From the NCBI RefSeq assembly GCF_008634025.1, contig NZ_PDCM01000001.1, forward strand, positions 3,566,501-3,630,500: DNA of 64,000 bases, written 5' to 3'. Made by a program: the position numbers and the translations under genes. Shown piece by piece: positions 26,459 through 34,115 of this stretch; within the stretch, counting starts at the first letter, position 1, and each line of letters opens with the position of its first letter. The DNA is from Streptomyces albofaciens JCM 4342 (GTDB taxonomy: Bacteria; Actinomycetota; Actinomycetes; Streptomycetales; Streptomycetaceae). The notes beneath the pieces are model-generated. The model was given only the letters and a program-made list of their open reading frames with translations, was not told where the DNA came from and did no database searches.

Positions 26459-26998
26459 ATGGCTGAACTGCGTACCGAACGCCTCGTCCTCCGCCGGTGG
26501 CGGGAGTCCGACCTCGGCCCCTGGGCGGCGGTGAACGCCGACCCCGAGGTACGGGAGCACTTGGGCGACCTGCTCACCCGCGACCGGAGCGACGCCTCCG
26601 TGCGGCGCTACGAGGCCGACTTCGACCGGCGCGGCTACGGCTGGTGGGCGGTCGAAGTGCGGGCCACGGGCGAGTTCGTCGGCTTCGCGGGACTGGACGA
26701 CACGGACGACGACATGCCGTTCAAGGGGGTGGAGATCGGCTGGCGGCTCGCGCGCTCGGCATGGGGACAGGGGTATGCCACCGAGGCCGCCCGGGCGGGC
26801 CTGGACTTCGGCTTCGACGTCCTCGGACTTCCCGAGATCCTCGCGGTGACGACGGCCGCCAACGTCCGTTCCCGGGCCGTCATGCGCCGTATCGGCATGA
26901 CCCGGGACCCGGCCGACGACTTCGACGACCCGTACGCGCCCGAAGGCCCGCTCCGTCCGAGCGTGCTGTACCGGATCGGGCGTGGCGGGCGGAGGTGA
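26459..26998 (+). CDS. GNAT family N-acetyltransferase (RimJ/RimL type)
   Basis: A 179-residue acetyltransferase beginning MAELRTERLVLRRWRESDL, the usual start of RimJ/RimL-like GNATs. Acetyl-CoA contact A is WRLARSAWGQGYATEAARAGLDFGF (about 96-120), with the GIGMTRDPADDFDDP loop at the C-terminus. It transfers an acetyl group to an amine of an unknown acceptor, possibly a protein N-terminus or small molecule. The TTG-initiated extension upstream was rejected. It stands alone between the VOC and paaK genes. Confidence 0.9.
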   Translation: MAELRTERLVLRRWRESDLGPWAAVNADPEVREHLGDLLTRDRSDASVRRYEADFDRRGYGWWAVEVRATGEFVGFAGLDDTDDDMPFKGVEIGWRLARSAWGQGYATEAARAGLDFGFDVLGLPEILAVTTAANVRSRAVMRRIGMTRDPADDFDDPYAPEGPLRPSVLYRIGRGGRR

Positions 26999-27132
26999 GG
27001 GCGCCGACGTCGGGCCGGGCGGGAGGCGGCCTGCGCCGGGCACGTAAGCCGGCCTAGGGGCTCAGCGGGGGAGGGGTGGGGCGGGGGGAAGCCCCCGGTG
27101 GGCCTTCCGGCGGGTGGTTCCTGTCGGGCCGC

Positions 27133-27178
27133 CCCCTCCGGCCGGGGATGCCCTGGCCTATCCCCTCCGGCCGGGGAT
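27133..27178. repeat. Two 17-bp direct repeats downstream of paaK and the GNAT gene
   Basis: CCCCTCCGGCCGGGGAT occurs at 27133-27149 and again at 27162-27178. Each copy contains the palindrome CCGGCCGG and can fold as a small hairpin, so the pair may terminate the two converging transcripts. A further GGGGG/CCCCC hairpin lies near 27085-27100. Confidence 0.55.
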
Positions 27179-27247
27179 ACCCAGCCCTCCCGTCCCACTC
27201 CTTCCGCCTGGGAGGTCCAGCCCCGGCCCACCCCCTCACGCCCCGCT

Positions 27248-28735
27248 TCACGGTCGCATGTCGACGATGCGCTTCAGCTTGCCGACGGAGCGTTCCAGCG
27301 TTTCCGGGTCGACGATTTCGACGGCCACGGAGACGCCGATGCCGTCCTTGACGTCGCGGGCGATCCGGCCGACGGCGGCCGTGCGTGCCTCGGGGGTGGC
27401 GTCCGGGCGTGCCTCCGCCCGTACGGTCAGGTGGTCCATCCGGCCCTCGCGGGTCAGCCGCAGCTGGAAGTGGGGCGCGACGCCCGGGGTACGCAGCACG
27501 ATCTCCTCGACCTGGGCGGGGAAGAGGTTCACGCCGCGCAGGATGATCATGTCGTCGCAGCGGCCGGTGACCTTCTCCATGCGGCGGAAGGCGGGGCGGG
27601 CGGTGCCGGGCAGCAGCCGGGTCAGGTCCCGGGTGCGGTAGCGGACCACCGGCAGGGCCTCCTTGGTCAGTGAGGTGAAGACCAGTTCCCCGTGCTCGCC
27701 GTCCGGCAGCGGTTCGCCGGTGACCGGGTCGACCACCTCCGGGTAGAAGTGGTCCTCCCAGATGTGCAGCCCGTCCTTGGTCTCCACACACTCCTGGGCG
27801 ACGCCGGGGCCCATGACCTCCGAGAGGCCGTAGATGTCCACCGCGTCGATGGCGAAGCGCTCCTCGATCTCCCGGCGCATCTCCTCCGTCCACGGCTCCG
27901 CGCCGAATATCCCGACCTTGAGGGAGGTGGTCCGCGGGTCGACGCCCTGGCGCTCGAACTCGTCGAGGAGCGTGAGCATGTAGGACGGCGTCACCATGAT
28001 GATCTCGGGCCGGAAGTCCTGGATGATCCGCACCTGCCGGGCGGTCATGCCGCCGGAGGCCGGGACGACCGTACAGCCGAGCCGTTCGGCGCCGTAGTGC
28101 GCGCCGAGCCCGCCGGTGAACAGGCCGTAGCCGTACGCGATGTGCACCTTGTGGCCGGGCCGGCCGCCGGCCGCGTGGATCGAACGGGCCACCACCTCGG
28201 CCCAGACGGACAGGTCGCGCTCGGTGTAGCCGACGACGGTCGGGCGGCCGGTCGTACCGCTGGAGGCGTGGATGCGGCGCACGGCGTCCTGGGGGACGGC
28301 GAACATGCCGAAGGGGTAGTTGGCCCGCAGGTCGTCCTTCACGGTGAACGGGAAGCGCGCGAGGTCGTCGAGCGAGCGGCAGTCCTCGGGGCGGACGCCG
28401 GCCCGGTCGAAGGACTGCCGGTAGAACGGGACGTTCTCGTACGCATGCCGCAACGAGGCGCGCAGCCGCTCCAGTTGCCGTGCCCGCAGCTCCTCGGCGG
28501 TCAGTCGCCGTACCGCGTCGAACGGTTCCGTGGCGGTGCCGATCGTTCGCGTGGCGGCACCGATCGTTTCCGTGGTGGTACCGAAGGGTTCTGGGGTGGC
28601 ACCGAACGGCTCTGGGGTGGTACCGGCCGATTTCGTATCGGCGCCGGTCGATTCCGTGGTGATGCCGGTCGATTCCGTCGCGGCGTCCGTTTCCCGCCGC
28701 TCGCCCCTGTTGTCCGCATCCGGCATGTCCGTCAC
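27248..28735 (-). CDS. paaK: Phenylacetate-CoA ligase with N-terminal heptapeptide repeat
   Basis: About 495 residues. After a repeat-rich leader (about 17-72) comes a typical PaaK: LRHAYENVPFYRQSFD, ASSGTTGRPTVVGYT (P-loop), YGYGLFTGGLGAHYGAERLG, GLSEVMGPGVAQEC, VRYRTRDLTRLLPG and the C-terminal SVGKLKRIVDMRP. It activates phenylacetate or a related aryl acid to the CoA ester. The GTG at 28735 or the ATG at 28726 are the possible starts; neither has a strong ribosome site. A palindrome 15-28 bases upstream suggests PaaR/TetR-type repression. No other paa gene is near, so it may act on another aromatic acid. Confidence 0.9.
   Translation of the reverse strand: MTDMPDADNRGERRETDAATESTGITTESTGADTKSAGTTPEPFGATPEPFGTTTETIGAATRTIGTATEPFDAVRRLTAEELRARQLERLRASLRHAYENVPFYRQSFDRAGVRPEDCRSLDDLARFPFTVKDDLRANYPFGMFAVPQDAVRRIHASSGTTGRPTVVGYTERDLSVWAEVVARSIHAAGGRPGHKVHIAYGYGLFTGGLGAHYGAERLGCTVVPASGGMTARQVRIIQDFRPEIIMVTPSYMLTLLDEFERQGVDPRTTSLKVGIFGAEPWTEEMRREIEERFAIDAVDIYGLSEVMGPGVAQECVETKDGLHIWEDHFYPEVVDPVTGEPLPDGEHGELVFTSLTKEALPVVRYRTRDLTRLLPGTARPAFRRMEKVTGRCDDMIILRGVNLFPAQVEEIVLRTPGVAPHFQLRLTREGRMDHLTVRAEARPDATPEARTAAVGRIARDVKDGIGVSVAVEIVDPETLERSVGKLKRIVDMRP
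28521..28688. repeat. Eight tandem 21-bp units inside paaK
   Basis: Eight degenerate 21-bp units encode, on the minus strand, heptapeptides such as TESTGIT, TESTGAD, TKSAGTT, PEPFGAT, PEPFGTT, TETIGAA, TRTIGTA and TEPFDAV. All units keep the frame. The segment is a Thr/Gly/Glu-rich leader not found in ordinary PaaK proteins. Confidence 0.85.
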
Positions 28736-28749
28736 CGTTCCGTGTCCCG

Positions 28750-28763
28750 ACCGATCATTCGGT
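28750..28763. promoter_or_regulatory. Palindromic operator ahead of paaK
   Basis: ACCGA-TCAT-TCGGT is a perfect 5-bp inverted repeat with a 4-base spacer, 15-28 bases before the paaK start. ACCGA/TCGGT half-sites resemble those of TetR-type PaaR repressors; this identity is an inference. No tetR-like gene is adjacent. Confidence 0.5.
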
Positions 28764-28845
28764 TGCTGAATGCGGTCCAAGTAATCAGCGGGCGGCGAAC
28801 GCGTCAAGGGGCGTGACGCGGTTCCACCCGGGTAGCTTCGAGCGC

Positions 28846-29544
28846 ATGAGTGACGTTCAGAAGGTGCAGGTCGGCGACGTCCGCTTGGCATACCGGTGCT
28901 GGGGTGACGCGGACGCGCCCCCGGCGCTGCTGCTGCACTGCCTCGGCGAGGACGGTGAGGACTGGCGCGGCGTGGTCGGTCAGCTCGCCACCACCCACCG
29001 GGTGTACGCCCTGGATCTGCGCGGGCACGGCGCCAGCGACCGGCCGGGGGAGTACGGCTTCGAGCGCTGGCGCGACGACGTGGCCGGGTTCCTCCAGGAG
29101 CTGCGTCTGGGGCCCGTGGCGCTCATCGGCCACTCGCTCGGCGCCCTGGTCGCGCTGCTGCTGGCCGCCGCCCGGCCCGAGCTCGTGGAACGGCTGGTGG
29201 TGGAGGAAGCGGCGCCGCCCCGGCCGGGTGCTCCGCGGCAGGAGGTGCCCGAGCCGCCGCCGGGGCCGCAGGGGTTCGACTGGCAGGCCAAGGTCGCCGT
29301 GGTGGCGCAGCGCAACGCACCGGACCCGGCGTGGTGGGACGCCCTGGCGAAGATCACCGCGCCGACCCTGGTGATCGGGGGCGGCTCCGCCAGCCACATC
29401 CCGCAACAGGACCTCCACGACATGGCCGAACACATCCCGGACTGCCGTCTCGTCACGGTCGAGGGCGCGGGGCACCTCGTCCACGAGGAGCGCCCGCTGG
29501 AATTCCTGGACGCGGTCCGGACGTTCCTGGCCCCCGGGCCCTGA
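28846..29544 (+). CDS. Alpha/beta hydrolase
   Basis: A 232-residue alpha/beta-hydrolase fold enzyme. The oxyanion-side HCLGEDGEDW (about 31-40), DLRGHGASDRPG (about 60-71), nucleophile elbow GHSLGA (serine near 99) and C-terminal EGAGHLVHEERP histidine are all present. It is shorter than typical family members, with a small cap domain. It could be an esterase, thioesterase or haloperoxidase-like enzyme; the context of CoA ligases makes a CoA or ester substrate plausible. ATG 28846 is chosen over an in-frame upstream ATG at 28813 because it begins the conserved part. Confidence 0.88.
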   Translation: MSDVQKVQVGDVRLAYRCWGDADAPPALLLHCLGEDGEDWRGVVGQLATTHRVYALDLRGHGASDRPGEYGFERWRDDVAGFLQELRLGPVALIGHSLGALVALLLAAARPELVERLVVEEAAPPRPGAPRQEVPEPPPGPQGFDWQAKVAVVAQRNAPDPAWWDALAKITAPTLVIGGGSASHIPQQDLHDMAEHIPDCRLVTVEGAGHLVHEERPLEFLDAVRTFLAPGP

Positions 29545-29676
29545 GGCGCGGCGGACCGGAGGAGCGAGGGCGCGCGGGTCTGCCGTACGGGTGCCGGGCG
29601 CGCCCACGGCCGGCCCAATGGCGAAGTGCTGCCGTCCTTCCGTGGTGCGCTGGCCGCAACCTCCGAAAGGATCACC

Positions 29677-29919
29677 ATGCGTACATCGCTTCGTACGACC
29701 GCGCGGGCGGCGCTCGGTCTCCTCGCGGCCCTGGCCCTGTCCGGCGCGGTCCTGCCCGCCGTGGCCCACGCCGACTCGGACGACGAGCCGGGGAACCGCC
29801 CCGCCGTGAGCAGCCACGGGCCGGACGGACGCCCCGCGAAGAGCGGATTCCTCTTCCCGCTCGACGGCCTCCCGAAGAACGCCAACGTCGGCGTCAACAG
29901 CGTGTCCGACCGCGACTGA
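29677..29919 (+). CDS. Small secreted protein
   Basis: An 80-residue precursor with a clear signal peptide (RTSLRTTARAALGLLAALALSGAVLPAVAHA across residues 2-32, Ala-x-Ala cleavage) and a 48-residue polar mature part ending GVNSVSDRD. AAAGGATCACC precedes the ATG at 29677. There are no cysteines in the mature part. The family is not recognised; small secreted peptides of this kind are frequent in streptomycetes. Confidence 0.7.
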   Translation: MRTSLRTTARAALGLLAALALSGAVLPAVAHADSDDEPGNRPAVSSHGPDGRPAKSGFLFPLDGLPKNANVGVNSVSDRD

Positions 29920-30026
29920 CCGACCCGGACGACCACTCCACCCCACCCCACCCCACCCCCGACCCGACCAGCCCCCTCCCCCCGCCCCGTCAGCCGACGC
30001 CCCGGGATACTCCCGGGTGTCACCGC

Positions 30027-30071
30027 CACCGCCGCCCGCCCGGCCGTATCGTCACCGGGCGGGCGGCGGTG
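30027..30071. terminator. Strong 17-bp hairpin upstream of ECF sigma gene
   Basis: CACCGCCGCCCGCCCGG (30027-30043) pairs perfectly with 30055-30071 around an 11-base loop. A smaller CCCGGG-ATACT-CCCGGG hairpin lies at 30001-30017. There is no U-tract. It may end the small secreted gene transcript or act as a 5' leader structure of the sigma gene, which begins 46 bases later. Confidence 0.6.
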
Positions 30072-30116
30072 TGCGCACGGGCAAACCTGGCGTCCAGCTC
30101 CAGGGAGGGGACGGTC

Positions 30117-31172
30117 GTGGGAACGAGGGGGCGTGCGGACGCGGACGCGCGGGCGGAGGCCGCGGTCCGGGACGGGGACGAGGAGGCGTTCGCGCGGCTC
30201 GCCGAGCGCTACCGGCACGAACTGCGGGTGCACTGCTACCGCATGCTCGGCTCCTTCACCGACGCCGAGGACCTGGTGCAGGAGGCGCTGCTGCGGGCCT
30301 GGCGCAAGCGGCGGAGCTTCGAGGGGCGGGCGACGTTCCGGGCGTGGCTGTACCGGATCGCCACCAACGCCTGCCTGGACGCGCTGGCCAGTCCCGCCCG
30401 GTCGCGGGAGATCGTGGTGGCGGTCGACAGTACGGGCGCGGCGAAGCGCTCCGCCCCGGCCGAGGTCACCTGGCTCCAGCCGTATCCGGACGCACTGCTG
30501 GACCTGGCCGCACCGGCCGACGGCGGCCCGGAGGCCGCGGCGATCGCCAGGGAGACCATCGAACTGGCCTTTCTGGCGGCGGTCCAGCACCTGCCGCCCC
30601 GTCAGCGGGCCGTGCTGATCCTGCGCGATGTGGTCGGCCTGCCCGCCGCGGAGACGGCCGGGGCGCTCGACCTGAGCACCGCCGCGGTCAAGAGCGCGCT
30701 GCAACGCGCCCGCGCCACGCTGCGCGAGCAGTTGCCCGAGCGGCGCGCCGACTGGGGCCGGGGAGCCACCGGCCCCGGTGAGGCCGAACGCGCGCTCCTC
30801 CGGCGGTTCGTCGCGGCCTCCCGGGCCGCCGACATCGACGCGCTGGCCGCCCTGTTGCGCGAGGATGCCCGGCAGACCATGCCGCCCGCCCGCCTGGTGT
30901 TCGACGGGCGTACGGCCGTCATCGCCATGTGGCGTGCGGCCCTGGAGGACGGGCGGGCTTGGGGCGACTGGCACGCCGTACCGGTCGCGGTGAACCGGCA
31001 GCCGGCCGTGGTGAACTACGCCCGGACGCCCGGGTCGCCGGCGTACACCCCGGTCAACATCGACGTGCTGCGCGTCGAGGACGGCCGGATCGCGGAGATC
31101 ACCACCTTCGCGCCGGATCTGCTGCCCGCCCTCGGGCTCCCGGACACCGTGGCGCCCGGCGACGTCCACTGA
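30117..31172 (+). CDS. ECF RNA polymerase sigma factor with SnoaL-like C-terminal domain
   Basis: A 351-residue sigma-70 family protein. Region 2 (about 22-90) contains HCYRMLGSFTDAEDLVQEALLRAWRKRRSF; region 4 (about 150-205) has LPPRQRAVLILRDVVGLPAAETAGALDLSTAAVKSALQRAR. Residues about 222-345 are a SnoaL-like domain as in ECF41/ECF56-type sigma factors (SigJ/SigG group), which often replaces an anti-sigma factor. GTG 30117 has GGGAGGGG upstream. A small DUF1579-like protein follows 165 bases downstream. No anti-sigma gene is adjacent. Confidence 0.92.
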   Translation: MGTRGRADADARAEAAVRDGDEEAFARLAERYRHELRVHCYRMLGSFTDAEDLVQEALLRAWRKRRSFEGRATFRAWLYRIATNACLDALASPARSREIVVAVDSTGAAKRSAPAEVTWLQPYPDALLDLAAPADGGPEAAAIARETIELAFLAAVQHLPPRQRAVLILRDVVGLPAAETAGALDLSTAAVKSALQRARATLREQLPERRADWGRGATGPGEAERALLRRFVAASRAADIDALAALLREDARQTMPPARLVFDGRTAVIAMWRAALEDGRAWGDWHAVPVAVNRQPAVVNYARTPGSPAYTPVNIDVLRVEDGRIAEITTFAPDLLPALGLPDTVAPGDVH

Positions 31173-31337
31173 CGGCCCGTCGCGCAGTGGCCCACATCAC
31201 ATCCGTACGCCGATCCCTTTTCGTGGGGCCGCCGGTCGTATGTGCCGTAGGGCGCCGTGGGCGGGCAGGGCACGAAGCCCGTACGGCATCGGCGCCGCGG
31301 CAGCGCGACAGGCGCGGACGGAGAGGCGGGAAACGGC

Positions 31338-31772
31338 ATGACGGAGCAGAGTGCGGGCCCGGACGAGCAGGTCGGGGCCCTGGACCGGCTGGTGGGCCGC
31401 TGGCGGGTCGAGGGCGGTGCGGGAGGCACCGTCACCTACCGGTGGCTGGACGGGGGCCACTTCCTGGTGCAGGAGGTGGACCTGACGCAGGACGGACGGC
31501 GGGTCACGGGCTTGGAGGTGATCGGCCGGGAGAAGCCCTTCGGGGCGGAAACACCGGGTGACGAGATCATGTCCCGTTTCTACGGGAGCGAGGGCCACAC
31601 CTTCGACTACGTCTACGAGATCGAGGGGGACACCCTGACCATCTGGGGCGGCGAGAAGGGCTCGCCCGCGCACTTCAAGGGCACCTTCGCCGCGGACGGG
31701 AACAGCCTCTCCGGAGCGTGGGTCTACCCGGGCGGCGGGGGTTACGACTCCACGATGACCAAGGTGGGCTGA
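31338..31772 (+). CDS. Small DUF1579/lipocalin-like protein
   Basis: A 144-residue protein with a short N-terminal helix (LDRLVGRWRVEG) and about ten predicted beta strands, e.g. GGHFLVQEVDL, RVTGLEVIGRE, FDYVYEIEGDTLTIWGG, FKGTFAADGNSLSGAWVYPGGG. This pattern matches the DUF1579/calycin-like proteins annotated in actinobacteria, often encoded near ECF sigma factors. It may bind a small hydrophobic ligand. ATG 31338 is used; the earlier in-frame start adds a basic tail without conserved character. Confidence 0.8.
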   Translation: MTEQSAGPDEQVGALDRLVGRWRVEGGAGGTVTYRWLDGGHFLVQEVDLTQDGRRVTGLEVIGREKPFGAETPGDEIMSRFYGSEGHTFDYVYEIEGDTLTIWGGEKGSPAHFKGTFAADGNSLSGAWVYPGGGGYDSTMTKVG

Positions 31773-31895
31773 TCGGCGGCCCGGGGGCCGGCCGCGGCGG
31801 TCCGCCCCCGGGCCCGAAGGCCCTCGCATGTACGCGGGAGGCCGCATCCGTCAGTACGATCGGCCGGTCAACGCCCCTGGACGGAAAGGCCGATC

Positions 31896-32552
31896 GTGGC
31901 ACGCACCCTACGTACCTCCCTGCGCCGGCTGCTCACCGCGGGCGCCGCCGCGGCCGTTCTCCTCACCGCCGCCCCGGCGGCCGGTGCGGCACCGGCGACG
32001 CCCGGCGTGGCGCACGCCCTGCGCCCCCTCGCCGGCCTGTCCGCCCAACGCCTGGCCACCGCCGACCTGGTGGCCGCCGCGAAGTGGGGGACCGGCAGCC
32101 CGGTCGACGACCCGGTGCGCGAGCGGCAGGTGCTGGACGCCGTCGCGCGGCAGGCCGCGGAGCTGGGCACCGATCCGCGGCGGACCGCGCGGATCTTCCG
32201 GGACCAGATCGAGGCGAACAAGATGGTGCAGCGCGGGCTGCACCGCCGCTGGACCGCCGACCCATCGCAGGCGCCCACCCGGCGGCCGGATCTCGGCCGG
32301 GTGCGCGAGGAGATCAACCGCGTCAACGGCGCTCTGGTACGGGCGATCGCCGCCTCCGGCGCGGCCCGTACGTCGCCGCGCTGCCTCCGTTCCCTGGTGC
32401 GCGACACCGCCGGCGTACGGCAGGAGCGGGACCTCGACGCCCTGCACACGGTGGCGCTGGTCCGTTCCGTACGGTCGGTGTGCGGGGCGGACGCGTCGCG
32501 CCCGGCGTCGTCAGCCGCCGGGTGGGCCGAGGACGACCGGCAGCTCCCGTAG
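31896..32552 (+). CDS. Secreted chorismate mutase (AroQ-gamma type)
   Basis: A 218-residue precursor. A signal peptide (about 1-31, ending APAAGAAP) precedes an all-helical domain: LRPLAGLSAQRLATADLVAAAKWGTGSPVDDPVRERQVLDA (read in parts) with AAKWG and DPxRE motifs, then FRDQIEANKMVQ and two cysteines likely forming the disulphide seen in exported AroQ enzymes such as M. tuberculosis Rv1885c. It converts chorismate to prephenate outside the cytoplasm. GTG 31896 follows GGAAAGG. The last 14 codons overlap the 3' end of the convergent P450 gene. Confidence 0.88.
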   Translation: MARTLRTSLRRLLTAGAAAAVLLTAAPAAGAAPATPGVAHALRPLAGLSAQRLATADLVAAAKWGTGSPVDDPVRERQVLDAVARQAAELGTDPRRTARIFRDQIEANKMVQRGLHRRWTADPSQAPTRRPDLGRVREEINRVNGALVRAIAASGAARTSPRCLRSLVRDTAGVRQERDLDALHTVALVRSVRSVCGADASRPASSAAGWAEDDRQLP

Positions 32553-33767
32553 GCCGTTGAAGACCAGGGACGGGCGGCGGAGCGGCGGCCGCCCGGGGTC
32601 CGCCAGGGCGAGGCCGGGGAAGCGGTCGAAGAGCGCGGGGAGGGCGACCGCCGCCTCCAGGCGGGCGAGCGGCGCGCCGAGGCAGTGGTGGATGCCGTGC
32701 CCGAACGTCAGGTGCCGGGTGGGCGGCCGGGTGATGTCGAAGCGGTCCGCACCGGGCCCGTGCTGCCGGGGGTCGCGGCCGAAGGCGGTGTACGACAGCA
32801 TCACCGCGTCGCCCGCGCGGATGGTCCGGCCGGCCAGGTCCACGTCGCACAGCGCGTAGCGGAACGGGAAGTTGGCGACCGGCGGGTCCCAGCGCAGTGT
32901 CTCCTCGACCACCGCGCTCCAGGGCACCTGCCCGCTGCGTACGAGGGCCAGCTGACGGGGGTGGGCCAGCAGTGCGTACACCGCGTTGACCAGAAGGTTC
33001 ACCGTGGTCTCATGGCCCGCGACGATCATCAGCAGGAGCGTGTCGACGAGTTCGGCACCGCTGAGGCCGTGGCCGGGGGCCACCAGCGCGCTCGTCAGGT
33101 CGTCCCCGGGGCGGTCGTGCTTGGCGCGGAGCAGGCCGGCGAGCGTGGCGCGCAGCTCGCGGTGGGTGGCCAGGGCGTCGGCCGGGCCCGCCGGGGTGGC
33201 GAACAGGGCCTGGCACAGCGACCGCAGCCGGGGCCGGCGGTCGTCGGGCACGCCGAACAGCTCGCAGATGACTCCTATCGGCAGCGGGTGGGCGAAGCGG
33301 ACGCGCAGCTCGACGGGGCCCGCCGGACGGTCGGCGGCGAGACGGTCCAGCAGCTCTCCGGCCAGTTCCCCGACGCGCGGCCGGAGCCGCGCCACGCGGC
33401 GCGCGGTGAACGCGCGGGCCAGCGGCGCGCGCAGCCGGGTGTGGTCGCCCGCCGTCGCGGTGGTCATGTTCGCGACGGTCAGCAGCGGCGCCAGCGGCCA
33501 CGAGCGCGGCACCTCGCCGCTGCGCCAGGCGCGCCAGGCCCCGATGTCCTTGACGAAGCGGCTGTCCGCCAGCACCGTCTTCCCGGTCTGATGCCAGGTC
33601 ACCAGCCAGGCCGTCACCCCGCCCGGCAGCAGGACCGGCACCACCGGCCCCGCCGCGCACAGCGGGTCCGGGCCGGAGCGGGGATCGCGCGCCTCCGGGT
33701 CGAGCCGCACACACGGGCCGTACTCACCGCAAGGGGCGCCGTCGGGCTCCGCGCCGTCGATGTCCAT
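32511..33767 (-). CDS. Cytochrome P450
   Basis: A 418-residue soluble bacterial P450. The I-helix is LLLMIVAGHETTVNLL (about 240-255), the ExxR motif ETLR is present (near 286) and the haem loop FGHGIHHCLGAPLARLE supplies the cysteine near residue 358. HTRLRAPLARAF and DRFDITRPP are also typical. It resembles CYP105/CYP107-type enzymes rather than the mycobacterial sterol hydroxylases CYP125/CYP142. No ferredoxin is next to it. Its 3' end overlaps the chorismate mutase gene by 42 bases. Confidence 0.93.
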   Translation of the reverse strand: MDIDGAEPDGAPCGEYGPCVRLDPEARDPRSGPDPLCAAGPVVPVLLPGGVTAWLVTWHQTGKTVLADSRFVKDIGAWRAWRSGEVPRSWPLAPLLTVANMTTATAGDHTRLRAPLARAFTARRVARLRPRVGELAGELLDRLAADRPAGPVELRVRFAHPLPIGVICELFGVPDDRRPRLRSLCQALFATPAGPADALATHRELRATLAGLLRAKHDRPGDDLTSALVAPGHGLSGAELVDTLLLMIVAGHETTVNLLVNAVYALLAHPRQLALVRSGQVPWSAVVEETLRWDPPVANFPFRYALCDVDLAGRTIRAGDAVMLSYTAFGRDPRQHGPGADRFDITRPPTRHLTFGHGIHHCLGAPLARLEAAVALPALFDRFPGLALADPGRPPLRRPSLVFNGLRELPVVLGPPGG

Positions 33768-33946
33768 GCTTCAGCCTAGAGGGGCCGCCGGGTGCCTTCC
33801 CAGCCCCCGGCACCGGCCCCGGCTTGCTGCATTCGGGCGGCGCGGCGTGTGCCAAGCGGGTGAAGCGGGGGGACGGGTTGTCGTCCCGCCGCGGGGTGCG
33901 GGCAACCGTGCGGATGTCCCCTTCCTCCCACTCAGGAGAACTCCTC

Positions 33947-34042
33947 ATGACCAAGAAGCTCGCCGTCATACCCCGGCCCGGCGCGGCGCACACCCGTTCC
34001 CGGGTGTGCGGGCCGCGCCGTCTCCACCGCCGTACCGGATGA
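33947..34042 (+). CDS. Possible 31-residue peptide
   Basis: A short frame MTKKLAVIPRPG... ending RRLHRRTG, preceded by CAGGAG at a good distance (eight bases). It is basic, has one cysteine and no signal peptide. A perfect hairpin follows 14 bases after the stop. It may be a real small peptide or a regulatory leader; there is no gene downstream on the same strand for it to control. The ribosome site is the main evidence. Confidence 0.35.
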   Translation: MTKKLAVIPRPGAAHTRSRVCGPRRLHRRTG

Positions 34043-34055
34043 ACCTGCCGGTCAG

Positions 34056-34091
34056 GGGCTCCGGCCGCCGTCGGGGCGGCGGCCGGAGCCC
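34056..34091. terminator. Bidirectional terminator hairpin
   Basis: GGGCTCCGGCCGCCG (34056-34070) pairs perfectly with 34077-34091 around a six-base loop TCGGGG. It lies 25 bases beyond the FadD19-like stop (34116) and just beyond the short frame at 33947-34042, so it can end transcripts from both sides. Confidence 0.8.
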
Positions 34092-34115
34092 GGTCCGTGC
34101 CGGGGGCGCCGGGGC

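Noticed and set aside
28530..28769. Repetitive plus-strand frame opposite the paaK repeat
   Set aside because: The repeat is divisible by three, so every frame stays open; PaaK on the other strand explains it.
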